Under the pieces are notes generated by a model. That model saw only the letters and a program-made list of their open reading frames with translations, ran no database searches and was not told where the DNA came from. From a virus: 20,419 nt of DNA. Location: positions 1 to 20,419 of IMG/VR virus record IMGVR_UViG_3300018080_000688; one strand, written 5' to 3'. Within the stretch, counting starts at the first letter, position 1. Every line of letters begins with the position of its first letter. The position numbers were made by a program, and so were the translations under genes. Positions 7,272 through 14,493 of the stretch are shown in pieces.

Positions 7272-9416
7272 TTACTCCACAATTAACTCAATGTCTTCTA
7301 TACTCTCTATTCCGATCACATTCTCTCGAATTCCATTGAACTTCAGTCCTGAGAATTTCACATCATCAATGTAGAGAACATCATAACCAGACGTGGCCGT
7401 TGTGTTCAGAAATCTTAAATTCCCAAGTGTCTGATTGCTGGAGTTGTCCCCGCCTCCGTCATCACCATTCACAAAACAGCCTCCAGAATTGTCTGTTGTT
7501 ATTGTAGCAACAGTGATGAGATTGTTTGAACTGTCATAAGCCTTGATTGAATTGTTCAGAGTCGTAGCAAACTTCGTGAATGTTCTGACGTAAATCAGAT
7601 CGTTTGCTGTATCACTGACATTCTTAAACTTCAGCTTGGCTGTTGCTGAAATGCTGTCAACTGCCTGAACACTGTCGAAGTTCAGAAGATATCCGTTCAG
7701 ATCCTTGAGATCAACAACTCTGTCATAGCTGACATCATCATTAATTTTCTCAAAGATGTTTTTCTTCATGTCATAAACACTGAATGAAGAAGCATAGGCG
7801 GGATTCACTGTCAACTTGATCTTCGGTTTCAACAACATGAAAACAGGATTCATATATTTGAAGTACATTGTGAGGATCTTATATTTGTCAAGATATTTGA
7901 TAATTTCAGTTGTGTTCTCTGAAGTGTTGACAAACTGAAAACTATCATCAAAAAATGAGTAATAGACGAACCCCAGATCTCTTCTGTATTTTCCAGAATT
8001 AAGATCACTATGAAGAACTGAGTCAATTGCCAGAATGCCATCATCATAGAGATTCCTGATCACTTCTGTCATCATGTTGAAAATCTCTGTTTCGCTTCCA
8101 CTGTAGACCGTTCCTGATTTTGTCAGATAGGTATCTCTCTGTGTGTTGATCATTTCTGTCATGTCAAGATATTCTCTGGCTCCGCTCCATGCCTTGATTC
8201 CCTTGTATTCAGAAAACTTTCCACCGAGAAGATAATTGTAATCAGTTTCGGTCACTGCTCTACCCTGCGTGACGCGGAAAAGAGGAGCACTGATCTTCAT
8301 GCTGTCTAATGTCTGTTTTCCAATGCCGTTGTCAAAGAATGCCAGATTGTTTTCGCCATCAACAAGTGTTGCTGAAAAATATGCTTCTGCTCCTGTTGGA
8401 GAGATCGTTCGCGGATCACTTCCTGAAGTTGAGTTCACAGAAACGATCTGAGTCTCGTTTGAATTAGCATCAACTTCGAGGATCTGAAAATCATAGACAT
8501 CTTCATAATCAAAAGTATTATTGCCCTGTTCGTCATTGATATCTTCACCTTCTGTTGTAGCAAAGAAGATTCTCACGTCTTCAGTGTCAAGAAGTGTTCT
8601 GCTGAGATGATCAATATCAAAGACAATGGAAAGCCCAGTTGTTTTGTCATAGGTGAGATTGTAGGCTCTGAGATTGTCCTGATCGAAAAGACCGAGTCTG
8701 AGATTGTCATATTCATACCATGTTCCAGATGTCTCCTTAACAAAGACTCTGATGCTGTCCTGAATGACCTTGTCGCCGTAATAATTACCGCTTCCGTCTT
8801 CAAGTTCAACTGTCATAGTTCCGGGATCAGCTGTGTTGACTGTATGAGTTACAACGTTCCATTTGGCCTGATAGACTGGCATAGTAGCTTCGAGCTGATA
8901 CCCACCTGTTGATTTGAGAGTCTTATTCATGTAGTAATAAAACATGTTCTGATCAACATAAGCTGTTGAGCTAATATCTGTGTAATAGTCCTGTTGCCAC
9001 TTATCCCTGAGTGTGGGAACGAAAACATAGGAGTCGTTGTACTTTATAGTGTTCAGGAAGATTTTGAACGTAGACGAAGCTGAAGGCGTGTATGATGCTG
9101 ATTCTAAGTCATAGATGACCTTGAGATAGCGTTTTGCTGGTTTGTTGAGCTGTGGAATGTAGTTAAAGTTCTGAATCAGTGAATAGATAGTGTCTTCGAG
9201 TGTTGCCGTATCTAGGAAAATGCTTTCAATTGATCTGTTGAGCTGGAAGGCAAGATTCCTGATGACAAACTTGGCGACTCTGATGAAAGCGGGAAGAGCA
9301 CCAGCCTTGAAATTGTATGATTTGAATTCATCACTGTTGGCGAAATATTCTAAAAGATTTTGTTCCACGAGATCCAAATCAGCTTCGTTTATCTTAACTT
9401 TATTGATATCGACCAA
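7272..9416 (-). CDS. 6: Baseplate wedge protein gp6-like
   Basis: This 714-residue protein (T4 gp6 has about 660) is probably the baseplate wedge subunit that forms the inner ring joining the wedges. The N-terminal region (AFIRVAKFVIRNLAFQLNRSIESIFLDTATLEDTIYSLIQNFNYIPQLNKPAKRYLKV) follows the gp6/J-family pattern of a helical segment, 'N.s..E.fLdTA...s.i..la...gY.P' and then a strand. The rest is beta-rich with a long C-terminal part. The start is an unusual TTG at 9416, chosen because AGAGGAG lies 6 nt upstream and no in-frame ATG occurs near the N-terminus. It follows gp25 after a 554-bp gap, and the gp25-gp6 order is that of T4-like baseplate clusters. Confidence 0.75.
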   Translation of the reverse strand: MVDINKVKINEADLDLVEQNLLEYFANSDEFKSYNFKAGALPAFIRVAKFVIRNLAFQLNRSIESIFLDTATLEDTIYSLIQNFNYIPQLNKPAKRYLKVIYDLESASYTPSASSTFKIFLNTIKYNDSYVFVPTLRDKWQQDYYTDISSTAYVDQNMFYYYMNKTLKSTGGYQLEATMPVYQAKWNVVTHTVNTADPGTMTVELEDGSGNYYGDKVIQDSIRVFVKETSGTWYEYDNLRLGLFDQDNLRAYNLTYDKTTGLSIVFDIDHLSRTLLDTEDVRIFFATTEGEDINDEQGNNTFDYEDVYDFQILEVDANSNETQIVSVNSTSGSDPRTISPTGAEAYFSATLVDGENNLAFFDNGIGKQTLDSMKISAPLFRVTQGRAVTETDYNYLLGGKFSEYKGIKAWSGAREYLDMTEMINTQRDTYLTKSGTVYSGSETEIFNMMTEVIRNLYDDGILAIDSVLHSDLNSGKYRRDLGFVYYSFFDDSFQFVNTSENTTEIIKYLDKYKILTMYFKYMNPVFMLLKPKIKLTVNPAYASSFSVYDMKKNIFEKINDDVSYDRVVDLKDLNGYLLNFDSVQAVDSISATAKLKFKNVSDTANDLIYVRTFTKFATTLNNSIKAYDSSNNLITVATITTDNSGGCFVNGDDGGGDNSSNQTLGNLRFLNTTATSGYDVLYIDDVKFSGLKFNGIRENVIGIESIEDIELIVE

Positions 9417-9448
9417 GACTTTCTCCTCTTATTAAATTTACTCATTTT

Positions 9449-9456
9449 TATTTATT
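9449..9456 (-). promoter_or_regulatory. Late-promoter-like motif AATAAATA before gp6
   Basis: The minus strand reads AATAAATA 33 nt before the TTG start at 9416. It lies back-to-back with a plus-strand sigma70-like promoter that begins at 9460. Confidence 0.5.
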
Positions 9457-9459
9457 TTC

Positions 9460-9487
9460 TTGACTTATTAAATGAATAATGTAAAAT
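9460..9487 (+). promoter_or_regulatory. Sigma70-like promoter driving the plus-strand mini-genes
   Basis: TTGACT (9460-9465) and TAAAAT (9482-9487) are separated by 16 bases in an AT-rich intergenic stretch. Transcription would run rightward into the two small ORFs at 9527 and 9621, opposite to the surrounding structural genes. Confidence 0.5.
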
Positions 9488-9526
9488 TAAAGTGTTTTCG
9501 TTCTTTTTATTTAACTGAAGGTCATT

Positions 9527-9607
9527 ATGAAAACAGATGACAGAAAGAGTCATCGGAATAGCAGATTCATCGAGTCTGCATTCCCGAGAACTTTTTTGCT
9601 AATTTAA
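9527..9607 (+). CDS. 26-codon ORF, possible leader peptide
   Basis: An ATG at 9527 behind GAAGG opens a frame reading MKTDDRKSHRNSRFIESAFPRTFLLI, ending at TAA 9605-9607. A long hairpin followed by six T residues lies inside it (9555-9597), and the ribosome site of the next ORF begins just past its stop. The arrangement resembles a leader peptide with attenuator, but the ORF is too short to be sure it is translated. Confidence 0.3.
   Translation: MKTDDRKSHRNSRFIESAFPRTFLLI
9555..9597 (+). terminator. Hairpin plus T6 tract inside the leader (possible attenuator)
   Basis: GGAAT-a-GCAGA (9555-9565) pairs with TCTGC-ATTCC (9575-9584) around a 9-nt loop, giving 10 bp with one bulged A. A run of six T's follows at 9592-9597. 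The 7-nt gap between stem and T tract is longer than in a classical intrinsic terminator, so it may be a weak terminator, an attenuator or a chance structure. Confidence 0.35.
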
Positions 9608-9620
9608 CGGAGGTAACAAA

Positions 9621-9791
9621 ATGAAAGAGTATTTGGTTGTTGATTATTCAAACGTAACTGATCCAAAATCAGAAAAGCCATCATATATTAGATTTATCGG
9701 CTTTTCTGATTTGCTTAACTATTTAGACACAAACAGAGACAAGCAAATAGCAGTATTTGAAATTGGGAACTGTTTATTAGATTGGTCATAA
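9621..9791 (+). CDS. 56-residue protein of unknown function on the opposite strand
   Basis: The ATG at 9621 follows a strong ribosome site (CGGAGGT, 9608-9614) and opens a 56-residue frame that begins MKEYLVVDYSNVTDPKSEKP and ends CLLDWS. It is acidic, with short beta-like stretches (YLVVDYS, IAVFEIGNCLL), and no family is recognised. It is the only plus-strand gene with good translation signals inside the structural region and has its own upstream promoter. The coding sequence contains a perfect 14-bp inverted repeat (arms 9666-9679 and 9699-9712). From size, strand and promoter type I infer an early or regulatory phage gene. Confidence 0.6.
   Translation: MKEYLVVDYSNVTDPKSEKPSYIRFIGFSDLLNYLDTNRDKQIAVFEIGNCLLDWS
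9666..9712 (+). repeat. Perfect 14-bp inverted repeat within the 56-residue ORF
   Basis: AAATCAGAAAAGCC at 9666-9679 is exactly mirrored by GGCTTTTCTGATTT at 9699-9712, with a 19-nt loop. A perfect repeat of this length inside coding sequence is unlikely by chance. It could be a binding site for a dimeric regulator or an mRNA hairpin that controls the gene. Confidence 0.7.
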
Positions 9792-9799
9792 AATAAATA
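9792..9799 (+). promoter_or_regulatory. Plus-strand late-promoter-like motif AATAAATA
   Basis: AATAAATA follows the stop codon of the 56-residue ORF directly, the same placement as the minus-strand copies. No ORF follows it; only the hairpin-rich stretch 9805-9970 does. Confidence 0.4.
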
Positions 9800-9804
9800 A
9801 ACTC

Positions 9805-9970
9805 AACAGTACTTCGGTCACATACCATCAGAACTGTTCCGAGGTCGATCTTTCATAAGAGACAGAGCCCGCATAGCCTCTCAACGATGCTTAATATTGT
9901 GATCTGGATTTACAGATATCGCTGAGGTGACGATCTCAGAATGGGTCATTATGGGGTGATAAGCCCCGAT
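9805..9970 (+). ncRNA. Candidate structured small RNA, ~165 nt
   Basis: This stretch between the 56-residue ORF and the end of gp25 has no ORF of useful length on either strand. On the plus strand it can form several local hairpins in series: AACAGT/ACTGTT (9805-9810 with 9833-9838, with GGT/ACC nested inside), TCTT/AAGA (9849-9860), ATCTG/CAGAT (9902-9917), CTGAG/CTCAG (9922-9939) and GGGG/CCCC (9953-9967). The last stands 3 nt from the gp25 stop and could end a transcript, although only a short T-rich stretch follows. A promoter-like motif precedes it at 9792. No known RNA family or tRNA was recognised, and the strand is inferred from that motif. Confidence 0.35.
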
Positions 9971-10354
9971 TTATCTCTTAATTTCAAGAACTATCTCAAG
10001 ATCCCTGTTATCTTCACTGATATCTGATTCTCTCACAGGAATCACAACAACATATTCATTGTTGCTGTAATCTATTCTGACTTCAATACTGGCAACGTCC
10101 ACGTCATAATCATCAAGATAATTTTCAACAACAGATTTCACCTGATCTTCAATTATGAGTGAATTGAACATGTTCACGCTGTCCTTGAGATATTCCTGAA
10201 TGTATGTTCCGCGTTCTGGGTCATCTGGATTCTCAAGCGGTCGGGTTTCTATCAGGTCTTCAAGTGCCAGAACAAAGGCATCATAACCAGTTCTGACAGC
10301 AACACCATTTTTCAGACTTGCTTTTCTTCGGAGATTCGGGTCAATATCTTTCAT
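9971..10354 (-). CDS. 25: Baseplate wedge protein gp25-like
   Basis: This 127-residue protein (T4 gp25 has 132) is the small wedge protein at the sheath-baseplate junction, of the gp25/GPW family. It opens with DIDPNLRRKASLKNGVAVRTGYDAFVLALEDLIETRPLENPDDPERGTYIQEYL, aligning with the family's 'DID......d..v..g..AV..sl.nil.t..g.RPf.P.fG..l...lF'. It ends in alternating strands (VDVASIEVRIDYSNNEYVVVIPVRE ... DLEIVLEIKR) as expected. The family's RPf.P.fG segment is loosened here to RPLENPDDPERG. It starts at ATG 10354 after AGAGGA, 36 bases after the helicase gene. Confidence 0.85.
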   Translation of the reverse strand: MKDIDPNLRRKASLKNGVAVRTGYDAFVLALEDLIETRPLENPDDPERGTYIQEYLKDSVNMFNSLIIEDQVKSVVENYLDDYDVDVASIEVRIDYSNNEYVVVIPVRESDISEDNRDLEIVLEIKR

Positions 10355-10378
10355 GACAATCCTCTAACAGTTCTTTTT

Positions 10379-10386
10379 TATTTATT
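10379..10386 (-). promoter_or_regulatory. Late-promoter-like motif AATAAATA before gp25
   Basis: The minus strand reads AATAAATA just after the helicase stop codon and 25 nt before the gp25 ATG at 10354. Confidence 0.5.
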
Positions 10387-10389
10387 TTG

Positions 10390-11772
10390 TCAGAGTCCCA
10401 TCACTGGCATCGGAGGAACTGGAACAGCGTCTTCCTCTTCACCTTCCTGTTGTAAAATTTCCTTTCCTATGATATCAACCTTGTAAAGATCTTTCGTGAC
10501 TTCCATCAACATCCTTTCATTCACACGCCCAGAATGCCTGTTTTTTAAGACATTCATGAGCTGAACACCCTGATGATACATCGTTTCTGTCTGAATAATG
10601 TTCCCATAGAAGTCAGAGCTGTCTGGAATTCCTTTTGATTCAGCACTGTCCATCATGTCAGCACCACTTCCAGTTTTCTGATTCTTCCTGTTGCCCTCTC
10701 TGTTAGGCTGAACAGCAGTGAAAAAAGGAATCTCAAATTCCTGTGAAATGCTTCTCAGACCGATCACATTCTGAATGCCCTTCTCGTACATGTTTGAAGA
10801 AAAAAGATCAGAACTCATGATTCCAATGTAGTCAACCATCACGGCGACAATATTATGACCATGACTGAGATGAGTTTCTAAACAGTTCTTCACCGTCGAA
10901 GGTGTACATTTGTTTGCACAGAACTCCTGCACCAGCAACTTGCCATAAATTTCTTTAGTCTTTGCCTTCTGATTCCTGTACCATTGATAACCACCTTCTT
11001 TCAACACAGCAGATCTGATATCTTCCTGATTCATCTCCAAGGTGTGCATGTCAGAATATATTCCGAAATCCTCATCCTGAATTTCCAATGTGATATAGAG
11101 AACATCGTTCTTGGGATCTGCTCTTCTGATAGATGTACTGAGACTCAGCAGAAATCTTGACTTTCCAGAATGAGTTCCTCCCTGAAAAACATTGATGCTC
11201 TTCTTCTTGAACCCGCCTTTGAGAAATTCATTGAATTCGGGCCAGCTTGTCGCGAGCTTCGGAACATCCTTTGAATGAATTTCAAGCATCTGTTCGATGT
11301 CATCAACATCAACCCACTTCTTTTCAGCAAAACTGAAATTCTCGACTCTTTCAAATCTGTTCTTCCAGTCGATCCATCCCTCATTCTTTTCTGCCTGATG
11401 GTTTGTCACGGCTTCAACAAGAAGATTCCTTCTCTTTGCCTCGACAAACCACTTCTCAGCTCTCTTCAGCAGAATTGCCAGATCGGTTCCCTTGTAGTCC
11501 TCACTGTTCTTCGGTTCGGCGATCTCAAGTTTTTCAGAAATTGTTTCACTGCTCTGTTTCCAAGGATTGTCTGTGATCAGAACATGAAGATTGTCAATCG
11601 GCCATTTCTGGAATTCACCATAATAGTTCACCATTGCCTTGTGAATGTCCCGACAGTGTTCATCTGCAAACAGATCGGAAGAAAGTTCTTCCATGACCTT
11701 CCTTCTGAAATCATCATGGAAGAGAAAATATCGTAAAACGTTTTTATCGTCGATTTTAAGCTCGAAACTCAT
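10390..11772 (-). CDS. 41: Replicative DNA helicase, T4 gp41 / DnaB-like
   Basis: This 460-residue protein (T4 gp41 has 475) is a hexameric RecA-fold helicase that would unwind DNA at the phage replication fork. An N-terminal helical region (residues 1-~130) resembles the DnaB/gp41 N domain. The ATPase core follows: Walker A GGTHSGKS (198-205), catalytic Glu in LYITLE (~230), Walker B VAVMVDY with Asp314, and the sensor-type TAVQPNR with Gln355. The C-terminal part has RHSGRVNERMLMEVTKDLYKV, where an arginine finger is expected. The tail is acidic and proline-rich (EGEEEDAVPVPPMPV). It begins at ATG 11772 after AGGGGTGAC, 59 bases after uvsX, the same pairing as uvsX-40-41 in T4 but without gene 40. 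Confidence 0.9.
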   Translation of the reverse strand: MSFELKIDDKNVLRYFLFHDDFRRKVMEELSSDLFADEHCRDIHKAMVNYYGEFQKWPIDNLHVLITDNPWKQSSETISEKLEIAEPKNSEDYKGTDLAILLKRAEKWFVEAKRRNLLVEAVTNHQAEKNEGWIDWKNRFERVENFSFAEKKWVDVDDIEQMLEIHSKDVPKLATSWPEFNEFLKGGFKKKSINVFQGGTHSGKSRFLLSLSTSIRRADPKNDVLYITLEIQDEDFGIYSDMHTLEMNQEDIRSAVLKEGGYQWYRNQKAKTKEIYGKLLVQEFCANKCTPSTVKNCLETHLSHGHNIVAVMVDYIGIMSSDLFSSNMYEKGIQNVIGLRSISQEFEIPFFTAVQPNREGNRKNQKTGSGADMMDSAESKGIPDSSDFYGNIIQTETMYHQGVQLMNVLKNRHSGRVNERMLMEVTKDLYKVDIIGKEILQQEGEEEDAVPVPPMPVMGL

Positions 11773-11817
11773 GTCACCCCTGTCCTAACATTAGAAAATT
11801 GTTTTCGTCGATTGTAC

Positions 11818-11833
11818 GAACGCTGAGGCGTTC
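11818..11833 (-). other. Intercistronic hairpin over the uvsX stop codon
   Basis: GAACGC and GCGTTC form a perfect 6-bp stem with a 4-nt loop, overlapping the UvsX stop (11832-11834). No T tract follows on the minus strand, so it is not a standard terminator. It could be an RNA-processing or stability element between uvsX and the helicase gene. Confidence 0.4.
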
Positions 11834-12929
11834 ATTTCGCTGTTTCTTCGAGTGTTTCTTCTATTGTTTTCTCAGGAGCTCGTTCGAGCAGGTAAAATTC
11901 CTTGAATTTCTCATTCACATAATCCAAACGTTTCTTTGTCCAGAATTCCTCTGGTTTCATCTTATCGAGATCTTTCGACTGGAATTCCTCGGCAGTTTCT
12001 GTGAAAGTGATAGTTGAACCGCCTCTTGAACCATTTCCAACAGACTTAATAAGTTTATGATTGGCAAGGAATTCCATGAGACCAGAATATTTGTTCATGC
12101 CGATCTTGAACTGAGAATGAATTTCACACTTGCTGATGTTCTCAGCAACGATTCTTGATTTCTTAGGTGTGACAACAAATGACGTGCCGACCTGAATCTT
12201 GTTTTTATCTTTGAGTTTCTTTTTGGTGAGGACAAGAGTGATAGAATTTGAATAGGCGACACCAGATCCGCCAGATTCTTCTTTTGGACTCCACTGATCC
12301 ATTGTGGTATATTGATGATTCACAATGATAGCTGGAACCTGAAGAATGCCAAGTTTCATACAGATAGTTCTGAAAAGAGATTTAATTGACTGAGCCCTTG
12401 TCATGTCTCTAGGGCTCTTATCGTTTGTAGCATCTTCCATTTCTTTTTCAGAAGCAGGCATTCCTATACTATCTATATTGACAAGGAATTTTGTGTCTGA
12501 AAATTCCTCTTTCTTTTCTCTGATATAGTTAAGAATTCTGTTCATTTCTCTTTTTATCTGTTCGATAGTTTCACAGGGATAGACAATCAGACGACTCTGT
12601 TCTTCTTCAGTGAGATTTGATTTTATCTGATCTGCGATGAGACCATGTTCTGTTTCTATCATCAGACCGACATTGTTCTTATCTGATTTAATATGAGAAA
12701 TCAGAATATTTTGGCTAATATAGCTCTTCCCCGTCGATTTTTCCCCGGCGAGCTGAATTATCAGACCCGACGGAATTCCCTTATACATATCGCCTGCTAT
12801 GAGAGCATTGAGCATGTAGTTTCCTGTATCAACATGGAATTTAGGGTCATAGATATCACAGACATCAATGCTTCCTGCGTGTTCATTCTTGCTTGCCTTG
12901 ACAAGCCCATTCAACAAATTCTTTTTCAT
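11832..12929 (-). CDS. uvsX: UvsX-like RecA-family recombinase
   Basis: This 365-residue protein (T4 UvsX has 391) should form filaments on single-stranded DNA and drive strand exchange for recombination-dependent replication and repair. The RecA core is clear: Walker A GEKSTGKS (62-69), the catalytic acidic segment GLMIETEHG (88-96), Walker B FLVNIDSI (148-155), and IIVNHQY (201-207) in the place of the L2-adjacent Gln/His motif. The DNA-binding loop region is GGSGVAYSNSITLVLTKKK, close to UvsX and RecA ('GG.al.y.as..l.l.k'). The C-terminus is acidic, ending in EKTIEETLEETAK. ATG 12929 follows TTGGAGGAA, with a TATAAATA motif further upstream. It is placed between the capsid and baseplate genes, unlike in T4. 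Confidence 0.9.
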   Translation of the reverse strand: MKKNLLNGLVKASKNEHAGSIDVCDIYDPKFHVDTGNYMLNALIAGDMYKGIPSGLIIQLAGEKSTGKSYISQNILISHIKSDKNNVGLMIETEHGLIADQIKSNLTEEEQSRLIVYPCETIEQIKREMNRILNYIREKKEEFSDTKFLVNIDSIGMPASEKEMEDATNDKSPRDMTRAQSIKSLFRTICMKLGILQVPAIIVNHQYTTMDQWSPKEESGGSGVAYSNSITLVLTKKKLKDKNKIQVGTSFVVTPKKSRIVAENISKCEIHSQFKIGMNKYSGLMEFLANHKLIKSVGNGSRGGSTITFTETAEEFQSKDLDKMKPEEFWTKKRLDYVNEKFKEFYLLERAPEKTIEETLEETAK

Positions 12930-12966
12930 ATTTCCTCCAATAGTTATGTGATGACCGATTCAACGA

Positions 12967-12974
12967 TATTTATA
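12967..12974 (-). promoter_or_regulatory. T4-type late promoter TATAAATA before uvsX
   Basis: The minus strand reads CTATAAATATCG, containing the exact T4 late-promoter octamer 38 nt before the uvsX ATG. A TTGATA lies about 20 bases further upstream, so a sigma70-type reading is also possible. It lies just downstream of the capsid-gene terminator, where a new promoter is needed. Confidence 0.6.
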
Positions 12975-13002
12975 GTAGAAAGATTTTTGAAAATATCAAG
13001 AT

Positions 13003-13029
13003 AAAAAAGAAGGGAGCCCGAAGGCTCCC
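13003..13029 (-). terminator. Strong intrinsic terminator after the major capsid gene
   Basis: On the minus strand GGGAGCC-TTCG-GGCTCCC forms a perfect 7-bp GC-rich stem closed by a TTCG tetraloop, followed at once by TTCTTTTTT. It lies 31 bases past the capsid stop codon. On the plus strand no T tract follows, so it works only for leftward transcription and insulates uvsX from high capsid-gene transcription. Confidence 0.93.
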
Positions 13030-13059
13030 CGTATATCGGCACATCATGGAGGTCAGGAA

Positions 13060-14469
13060 TTAGAGATTAGGAAGGCTGGTAACATTGATCTCTCTGTTGA
13101 AATCGTTGGTTCCACTGGTAGTTGAGAACGGATGAGAGCTGAATGTGTACATTGAGTGGAAGAATTTCACAGGCTGTCCGCTTGCATCCTGAATAGTCTT
13201 AGTAGTACTGAGACCAAGGTAAGGATTGAAGAAGAGACCTGCTCTTGATTCTGAACCGTAGTTTCCGCTGAAATCCTTAGCACCCATGTCAATCTTTCTT
13301 GTGAATTTCCAAGGATTGACATAAGTTCTGAAAACTGAGTTAAGGTTTCCAACATAGGCATTGGTCATGTGATCAGCAATTCCGTTAGGAAGTCTTGTTG
13401 AATCAATGTAGCCGTATGAGCTGAAGAAAGCATACATGATCGGGTCGATAACTATGAAGTTGCCGGGAATCATGAAGTTAGCAGAATAAATCTGTGCTGA
13501 TTTGAAGTTGAGGTTTGTCATGAGAGTCTTGATCTTCTCTTCTTCCCATCTGCCGTCTGTGTCAGTGTCATAGTCCCAAGAACTGATTCCACCGAGAACT
13601 GCGAGATCCTGCTGTTCCTCGAAAACTCTTCTGTTGAGTTCCTGTTTGAAGCTCATTGAACCAACTGAATTGGTGAGAGCGTCAACGTCGATGCCATAGT
13701 TATCTCTAACTTTAGCTGTGAACTCATCAGTGTATCTCATTCTGAGCTTGTGGTTCTCAGCATTCACACTCTGGAGACCGATGTTGATCTCAACTTCCTT
13801 GATTGTGGTTGTTGCATTTTCACCAGCTACTATTGAAGCGAACTTCGTGTATTCTGGAAAGATGTTCATTGCTACTTCTGAGGTGAAAACCTGAGAAACA
13901 GTTGTTGCTTCACCAACATAAGGATTTGCATTGTCAACGCTGTCGCCGATTGCAAATGTTCCAGCAGTTACTTCTACAAATACTGTATTATCGCTAACGA
14001 TTCTTACAGTACCAGTTGCTGTTCCGCTGTTTGTGATGTCGCCACCAGCTGTGAAACCTGTGCTTGATGCAAGAACAAGAACCTGTGAATCAGCAGGTTT
14101 TACAGGATTAGCCTGATCATTGGTGTAGTTGTTATACATATAAGCATACTTACCCTGATCTGTTTTCATCGGCCATGTACCAGCGATTTCAATTGCGGCT
14201 GACTGTCCAAAGCCTCTTGTGATCATAGGTTGCATGAGTTTGGCGATAACTTCAACATCTGAAGTCAGATTACCATTTGCCTCAGCAATGGCTTCTCTGT
14301 CAACGCCGGGATTCTGTGAATCAAAATAAGATTCCTGAACTCCCATAAGGAAGCCCACTATTCTCTGTTTTGATTCGTCGAGGATTCCTTCCTTCTCAAG
14401 TATCGGTTTTGCGACCTTGAGCATTTCCTCAGTCTGCATTTCGTGAAGTGGGGTTACGTCATTAGGCAT
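13060..14469 (-). CDS. 23: Major capsid protein, T4 gp23-like, with protease site at residue 63
   Basis: This 469-residue protein (T4 gp23 has 521) forms the head shell. The N-terminal prodomain (MLKVAKPILEKEGILDESKQRIVGFLMGVQES) parallels T4 gp23 'LLNKWKPLLEGEGLPEI..SKQAIIAKIFENQE'. It ends in REAIAE|ANG, an (I/L)xE site after Glu63 (T4: after Glu65), so the mature chain should start at Ala64. The HK97-fold core follows (PMITRGFGQSAAIEIAGTWPMKTDQGKYAYMYNNY, then MRYTDEFTAKVRDNYGIDVDAL). Residues ~128-195 are an inserted beta module (TATGTVRIVSDNTVFVEV, TFAIGDSVDN) where T4 gp23/gp24 carry an insertion domain; similar modules occur in tail proteins here. ATG 14469 follows TAAAGGAGAATGTA, and a strong terminator follows the gene. 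Confidence 0.93.
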   Translation of the reverse strand: MPNDVTPLHEMQTEEMLKVAKPILEKEGILDESKQRIVGFLMGVQESYFDSQNPGVDREAIAEANGNLTSDVEVIAKLMQPMITRGFGQSAAIEIAGTWPMKTDQGKYAYMYNNYTNDQANPVKPADSQVLVLASSTGFTAGGDITNSGTATGTVRIVSDNTVFVEVTAGTFAIGDSVDNANPYVGEATTVSQVFTSEVAMNIFPEYTKFASIVAGENATTTIKEVEINIGLQSVNAENHKLRMRYTDEFTAKVRDNYGIDVDALTNSVGSMSFKQELNRRVFEEQQDLAVLGGISSWDYDTDTDGRWEEEKIKTLMTNLNFKSAQIYSANFMIPGNFIVIDPIMYAFFSSYGYIDSTRLPNGIADHMTNAYVGNLNSVFRTYVNPWKFTRKIDMGAKDFSGNYGSESRAGLFFNPYLGLSTTKTIQDASGQPVKFFHSMYTFSSHPFSTTSGTNDFNREINVTSLPNL

Positions 14470-14493
14470 TACATTCTCCTTTAAATTATTGAC

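Noticed and set aside
9800-9845. Hammerhead-like core (CTGATGG ... CCGAAG) on the minus strand
   Set aside because: The invariant CTGANGA and GAAA strands are not matched and the third stem with a cleavage site is missing.
9953-9967. GGGG/CCCC hairpin as a minus-strand terminator for gp25
   Set aside because: On the minus strand it is followed by ATAATGACCC without a T tract, so it was kept only as part of the candidate RNA.
9792-9970. tRNA gene in the gp25 upstream gap
   Set aside because: No T-arm GTTCRANNC sequence, anticodon arm or 7-bp acceptor stem could be fitted on either strand.
11275-12017. Plus-strand ORFs opposite the helicase and uvsX genes
   Set aside because: They are antisense shadows of well-conserved ATPase genes and lack ribosome sites and recognisable motifs.
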